Shown here: positions 14,446 through 17,818 of the stretch, piece after piece
Numbering within the stretch: position 1 is the stretch's first letter
Layout of the letters: each line of letters begins with the position of its first letter
DNA from: an uncultured Kiritimatiellota bacterium
GTDB lineage: Bacteria > Verrucomicrobiota > Kiritimatiellia > RFP12 > UBA1067
DNA length: 17,818 nt
Direction of reading: 5' to 3'
Assembly: GCA_934675625.1 (NCBI GenBank)
Contig: CAKURH010000079.1
Span: forward strand, 1 to 17,818
The notes under the pieces: model-generated
What the model saw: only the letters and a program-made list of their open reading frames with translations
What the model was told of the DNA's origin: nothing
The model's database searches: none
Translations under genes and position numbers: made by a program

Positions 14446-14451
14446 ATTATA
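14446..14451 (-). promoter_or_regulatory. -10 box for aconitase
   Basis: A perfect TATAAT on the minus strand, preceded by TTTTTGG and followed by ACGCGG, lies 10 bp before the start codon. Transcription would begin about 4 nt before the ATG, and no Shine-Dalgarno fits in that space. The promoter occupies most of the 27-bp gap after the hrpB stop. No good -35 box is seen. Confidence 0.6.
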
Positions 14452-14462
14452 CCAAAAACCCA

Positions 14463-16886
14463 TCAGCGCGGGCGGACGCGGCGCGTCGCGACGGCCGTGA
14501 GCGGATCTTCCGGCCAGTAGTGCCGGGGGTAGCGTCCGCGCATGTCCTTGCGGACGAGCTGGTAGACCCCTTTCCAGAAGCCCGCGAGATCCTTCGTGAC
14601 CTGCACGGGCCGGTGCGCGGGCGAGAGGAGCGTCATCACGACCGGCACCCGGCCGCCCGCGACCTTCGGCGTCTCCATGAGCCCGAAGCACTCCTGCAAG
14701 CGCACCTCGACCGTCGGCTCGTCGCCCTCGTAGCGGATCAGCATGTGCGACCCCGACGGCACCTCCATGCGCGTCGGCGCAAGGCGGTCGAGTTCGCGGC
14801 GGTCGTGTCCCGCCTCGGCCAAGAGGCAGTCGAACACCTTGAAGAGGTCGAGCCGTTCGAGGTCGCGCCACTTCGTCATCCCCGTCAGGAACGGCGTCAG
14901 CGCCGCGAGCAGCCGCGCGTCCGTCGGCTCCGGCCACGCGGCGTCCGGCAGCGTCCGCGCGAGAAACGCGAGGCGCGCGCGCAACTGCACGGCGTCCTTC
15001 GTCCAGCACGGCAGGTTCTCGACGCCCTTCTGGCGAATGCCCTCGCGCAACGCCTCGGCGACCTGCGCCTCGCTCGCGCGCCGCTGGGCCTCCGTCGGCG
15101 CCCGCTCGCGCAGCGTCATCGCGCCCAGCCGCCGCCGCACAACGCACTTGACGCGCTCGTTCGGACGGTCCCAGGCGCAGTACGGCACGTCGACGATCTG
15201 CTCCGCGAACAGGTCTTCGATTTCCGACTCGGTGATCGGACAGGCCCGAAAGACCTTCGCGTCGCCCGTGCGGTCGTCGAGTTCGCAGCAGACGAGGAAC
15301 GGCTCGTGCGCAAGCGGGTCGTCGTCCGGCAAGAACGCGCCGCGCCCGGACACCATCTGGAACGTGCCGTTGCCCCGGTTCCGGGCGAGGCGGTCGGGAT
15401 ACGCCCGCGCCAGCAACGCGCCCTCGGACGGCTTCGCCCCGCCGGACACCCCGCCGACGCGCAGCGCCGCCTCGAACCGCTTCGCGAGCTGCGTGACGCG
15501 CGACGTGACCGGCACGTAGCGGATGTCCGTCTCGCGGCTCTTCGCGCCCTCCTCCAGGACGGCCGCGAGCCGACACGCCGTACGGGCCGCGTCCGTTCCC
15601 CGCGCATACGTCCGCAGCATGTTCGCGAGACGCGGATGCAGCGGCAGGCGCGCCATCGCCCGCCCCCGCTCCGTCAACTGCCCGCGCGCGTCGAGCGCGC
15701 CCAGCATCTTCAGCAGGCCGACGGCCTGATCCCACGCGCTCGCGGGCGGCGGCGTCAGCCACGGCAGGCCGTCGCGTCGCAGCGCGCCCCACGCGGCGGA
15801 CGTCAGGACGAGCGAGCAAAGGTCGGCATCAAGAATCTCCGGCATCATCTTCTGCGGACGCGACGCCTCGCCGGCTTCCGTCCAGAGGCGGTAGCAGACG
15901 CCCGCCTGCACACGCCCGGCGCGGCCGCGCCGCTGTTCGGCGCGATCCCGCGTGAGCGGCAGCGTGACGAGGCCCGTCATGCCCGTGCCCGGCGAGAAGC
16001 GCGGCACGCGCATGAGCCCCGAGTCAATGACCGTCGTGACGCCCTCGATCGTGAGCGACGTCTCCGCGATGGACGTCGCGAGAATGACCTTGCGCCGCGC
16101 ACTCGGCGCGAAGACGCGATCCTGATCCTCCTTCGGCAGGTTGCCGTAGAGCGGCAGGACGAGCGCGTCACCGCCATGCACGGCTTCCGCGACGCGGCGA
16201 ATCTCGCCCTCGCCCGGCAGGAAGCAGAGGATGTCGCCCGTCGTCTCGGCGAGCGCCTTGCCGATCGCCGCCGCCATCGACAGGTCGCCGAGGTAGCGCG
16301 TCTCGACCGGGAACATCCGCCCGGACGCCGCGACACGCACGGGCGGCGGCGCGCTTTTGTCGGAGGAGTCGGCAAGCCCGGCAAGAACCTCGTCCGCATC
16401 GAGCGTCGCGGACATGACGAGCAGCCGCAGGTCGGGGCGAAGCCCCCGCTTCACGTCGAGCGCCAGCGCGAACGCGAGATCGCAGGCGAGCGAGCGTTCG
16501 TGGAACTCATCGAAGATGACGAGCCCGATGTCCGCGAGTTCGGGGGCGGAAAGGATCCGCTGCGCGAGCAGGCCCTCCGTCACGACTTCGAGGCGCGTCC
16601 GCGCCGACACCTGCCGTTCGAGACGCACCTGGTAGCCGACCGTCTCGCCGACGCGCTCGCCGCGACGGCGCGCGATGTACGTCGCGCAGTTCCGCGCGGC
16701 GAGGCGACGCGGCTCCAGCATGACGATCTTCTTGCCGGCGAGCCACGGCTCGTCCAGCAGCGCGGGCGGCACGCACGTCGTCTTGCCGCTGCCGGGCGGC
16801 GCCGTCAGCACGACGTCGCGGTTCGCCCGCAACGCCGCCGCAATCTCGCCCAGCTTCTCCTCAACAGGAAACTTGTTTCCGACCAT
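14463..16886 (-). CDS. hrpB: ATP-dependent helicase HrpB (DEAH/RHA family)
   Basis: This 807-residue superfamily 2 helicase has the family's usual length. Walker A is APPGSGKTT at 29-37. The Walker B/DEAH variant is DEFH at 126-129. Motif III is SAT at 159-161. Motif V is in LATSIAETSLTI around 269-280, and motif VI is QRRGRAGR at 318-325. The HA2 domain follows, and the C-terminal region unique to HrpB (the long stretch after about 480 ending in the VYQLVRKDMRGRYPRHYWPEDP region) is present. The biological role of HrpB is poorly defined; RNA or RNP remodelling is assumed. The ATG at 16886 has GGAG 8 bases upstream. The gene lies 130 bp after rplT, with a hairpin between them. Its stop is directly followed by the aconitase promoter. 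Confidence 0.95.
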   Translation of the reverse strand: MVGNKFPVEEKLGEIAAALRANRDVVLTAPPGSGKTTCVPPALLDEPWLAGKKIVMLEPRRLAARNCATYIARRRGERVGETVGYQVRLERQVSARTRLEVVTEGLLAQRILSAPELADIGLVIFDEFHERSLACDLAFALALDVKRGLRPDLRLLVMSATLDADEVLAGLADSSDKSAPPPVRVAASGRMFPVETRYLGDLSMAAAIGKALAETTGDILCFLPGEGEIRRVAEAVHGGDALVLPLYGNLPKEDQDRVFAPSARRKVILATSIAETSLTIEGVTTVIDSGLMRVPRFSPGTGMTGLVTLPLTRDRAEQRRGRAGRVQAGVCYRLWTEAGEASRPQKMMPEILDADLCSLVLTSAAWGALRRDGLPWLTPPPASAWDQAVGLLKMLGALDARGQLTERGRAMARLPLHPRLANMLRTYARGTDAARTACRLAAVLEEGAKSRETDIRYVPVTSRVTQLAKRFEAALRVGGVSGGAKPSEGALLARAYPDRLARNRGNGTFQMVSGRGAFLPDDDPLAHEPFLVCCELDDRTGDAKVFRACPITESEIEDLFAEQIVDVPYCAWDRPNERVKCVVRRRLGAMTLRERAPTEAQRRASEAQVAEALREGIRQKGVENLPCWTKDAVQLRARLAFLARTLPDAAWPEPTDARLLAALTPFLTGMTKWRDLERLDLFKVFDCLLAEAGHDRRELDRLAPTRMEVPSGSHMLIRYEGDEPTVEVRLQECFGLMETPKVAGGRVPVVMTLLSPAHRPVQVTKDLAGFWKGVYQLVRKDMRGRYPRHYWPEDPLTAVATRRVRPR

Positions 16887-16947
16887 GCCACACGCTCCGC
16901 GTTCCGCGTCGATTCCGCGACGGCAAGAAGAATCGCATGAACTCTCA

Positions 16948-16991
16948 GAAAGCGTTCGGCCGCCGGAAAAACCGACGGCCGATGCGCTTTC
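16948..16991 (-). terminator. Long hairpin, probable terminator after rplT
   Basis: A nested inverted repeat has outer arms GAAAGCG / CGCTTTC and inner arms CGGCCGCCGG / CCGACGGCCG (one mismatch), with a 5-base loop of A on the plus strand (T on the minus strand). It lies 26 bp after the rplT stop. On the minus strand only a weak T run follows, so this could be a Rho-independent terminator of modest strength or an mRNA 3'-end stabiliser. Confidence 0.5.
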
Positions 16992-17016
16992 GACTCAAAA
17001 GTTCACCTAAGGGGAC

Positions 17017-17364
17017 TTAGGCCTTCTTCGCGATCTCGACGATCGCCTTGAAGCCCGCCGGATCCTGAATCGCGATCTCGGAGAGCATCTTGCGGTTCAG
17101 CGTCACACCGGCCTTGATGAGACCCGCCATGAGCTTCGAGTAGCTGATGCCTTCCTGACGCGCCGCCGCGTTGACGCGGCCAATCCAGAGCTGACGGAAA
17201 TCGCGCTTCTTGAGCTTGCGGTGCTCGGTCGAGAGGCGCATCGCGCGGTCGACCGCCTCGGTCGCCGTGCGGAAGAGTTTGGAGCGGGCGCCATAGAAGC
17301 CCTTCGCCAGCTCAAGGCGGCGACGGCGGCGTTCGCGGGAAGCGGGAGCATTCGTAACACGCAT
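17017..17364 (-). CDS. rplT: 50S ribosomal protein L20
   Basis: This 115-residue basic protein needed for assembly of the large ribosomal subunit matches L20 along its length. It has a very basic N-terminal arm (RERRRRRLELAKGFYGARSK), then RDFRQLWIGRVNAAAR and a C-terminal GVTLNRKMLSEIAI segment. The usual length is about 117. MRVTNA at the ATG of 17364 is preceded by a strong AAGGAGT Shine-Dalgarno (17373-17379). It follows rpmI by 20 bp, the conserved pair order. The promoter before rpmI would serve both genes. Confidence 0.98.
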   Translation of the reverse strand: MRVTNAPASRERRRRRLELAKGFYGARSKLFRTATEAVDRAMRLSTEHRKLKKRDFRQLWIGRVNAAARQEGISYSKLMAGLIKAGVTLNRKMLSEIAIQDPAGFKAIVEIAKKA

Positions 17365-17384
17365 GGTAGTTTACTCCTTAAAAA

Positions 17385-17585
17385 TTAGCGACCCTGCAGC
17401 GCACGCGCGTAGGTCTTGGTGACTTTGAGGGATTCGAGCACGGTGCGACCGCCGAGGTTGTTCTTGCGGTTGCGCTTCTTCCCGTTGTTGAGGTGGGCGT
17501 GACCGCCCTGCGAACGAAGAACCTTACCGGTCTTCGAGAGCTTCATGCGCTTGACGGCGCACTTCTTCGTCTTCATCTTCGGCAT
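17385..17585 (-). CDS. rpmI: 50S ribosomal protein L35
   Basis: This 66-residue protein begins MPKMKTKKCAVKRMKLSKTG and carries the L35 features: the KTKK start, GKVLRSQGGHAHLNN and the KKRNRKNNL stretch. I placed the start at 17585 because it gives the family N-terminus and has AAAGGA upstream. The open frame continues 40 codons further, but only through the leader and promoter. The infC gene, which precedes rpmI in many bacteria, is not here; an RND transporter gene is upstream instead. Confidence 0.97.
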   Translation of the reverse strand: MPKMKTKKCAVKRMKLSKTGKVLRSQGGHAHLNNGKKRNRKNNLGGRTVLESLKVTKTYARALQGR

Positions 17586-17613
17586 TTTCTGTTTTCCTTT
17601 CTTTCCTGACCGT

Positions 17614-17636
17614 TCGGGCAGCTGAAGTGAGCCCGA
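17614..17636 (-). promoter_or_regulatory. Hairpin in the rpmI-rplT leader
   Basis: TCGGGC and GCCCGA form a 6-bp stem around an 11-base loop in the roughly 65-nt leader of the rpmI-rplT mRNA. L20 autoregulation through leader structures is known in other bacteria. Whether this small hairpin takes part is speculation. Confidence 0.25.
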
Positions 17637-17656
17637 CCCAGATGGAATTGGCGCGT

Positions 17657-17686
17657 ATGATACCAAAATAGGCCGCTCTGCGTCAA
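17657..17686 (-). promoter_or_regulatory. Predicted promoter of rpmI-rplT
   Basis: TTGACG (17681-17686) and TATCAT (17657-17662) on the minus strand are spaced 18 bp apart. The -10 is preceded by TTTTGG and followed by ACGCGC, as at the other promoters in this window. The transcript would start near 17650. The site lies just after the stop of the RND transporter gene. Confidence 0.7.
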
Positions 17687-17701
17687 GGGGCCCCCGCCGC
17701 G

Positions 17702-17818
17702 TCACCGGTCGCGCCGGAGCGCGCAGAGGCAGGGGATGAAGTAGAGCGAGACGAGCGACGAGACGAGGATGCCGCCCACCGAGCCGATGCCGATGGACTG
17801 GCGCAGCTCCGCGCCGAA
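17702..17818 (-). CDS. RND-type efflux transporter, C-terminal 38 residues (partial)
   Basis: The frame enters from the window edge and ends at the TGA at 17702-17704. The 38 residues begin FGAELRQSIGIGSVGGILVS and continue through SLVSLYFIPC to a basic end, CALRRDR. This matches the last transmembrane helix and tail of AcrB/HAE1-type inner-membrane pumps, where G.(x)RQSIG...GG...S...L.F.P is typical. The substrate cannot be inferred. The 5' part lies outside the window. Confidence 0.75.
   Translation of the reverse strand, partial: FGAELRQSIGIGSVGGILVSSLVSLYFIPCLCALRRDR

Noticed and set aside
12738..16940. A 1400-codon open frame on the plus strand
   Set aside because: It is antisense to aconitase and hrpB, is rich in Arg, Ala and Asp, and shows no domain. 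High G+C at third codon positions suppresses stops on the opposite strand. The same applies to the long plus-strand frames at 122-1462, 1447-3327, 4068-6293 and 6320-8710.

Overview
The window is a high-G+C bacterial segment in which every protein gene I can support, and the one tRNA, lies on the minus strand. Several traits point to an uncultured Kiritimatiellota/Lentisphaerota-type (PVC) bacterium, probably from a gut or other polysaccharide-rich habitat. These are a run of secreted SUMF1/formylglycine-enzyme-like paralogues, several polysaccharide-active glycoside hydrolases, a GntR/LacI-type hybrid regulator, an Aquifex-type aconitase, and dispersed repeats built on the unit CACGGAG. The taxonomic call is inference: no rRNA is present.

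Accessory half (1-12384). Read in the direction of transcription (right to left), a promoter near 10306-10335 is followed by a leader with four 10-bp tandem repeats. Next come three tandem secreted SUMF1-like proteins (10228-6074), a lipoprotein glycoside hydrolase of clan GH-A type (6074-4029), a GH36 alpha-galactosidase (3891-1516) and a GH28 polygalacturonase-like enzyme (1429-176). The first four genes are tightly packed (gaps of 15 and 21 bp, then a 1-base stop/start overlap). The last two are separated from them and from each other by gaps that hold imperfect palindromic repeats. The layout suggests an extracytoplasmic glycan-degradation operon: the GHs would cleave a galactose- and galacturonate-containing polysaccharide. 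The SUMF1-like proteins lack the paired catalytic cysteines of true formylglycine-generating enzymes, so they may bind ligands or scaffold rather than mature sulfatases. Upstream of the operon are a third repeat copy, a truncated RAYT-like ORF with a DprA/SMF-like tail, and a GntR/LacI-type regulator.

Housekeeping half (12408-17818). This holds tRNA-Gln(UUG), aconitate hydratase, ATP-dependent helicase HrpB, ribosomal proteins L20 and L35 (rplT, rpmI), and the last 38 residues of an RND-type efflux transporter cut by the window edge. Four promoter-like sites share a -10 region resembling TTTTGGTATNATNCGCG. Two of them also have a recognisable -35 box at 18-bp spacing, and the aconitase one would give an almost leaderless mRNA.

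The most interesting structure beyond the genes is the family of palindromic CACGGAG repeats. Three copies sit in gaps of the accessory region; one abuts the RAYT-like remnant and two fill the intercistronic spaces of the GH operon. One also encodes the C-terminal tail of the alpha-galactosidase, and another probably its start codon.
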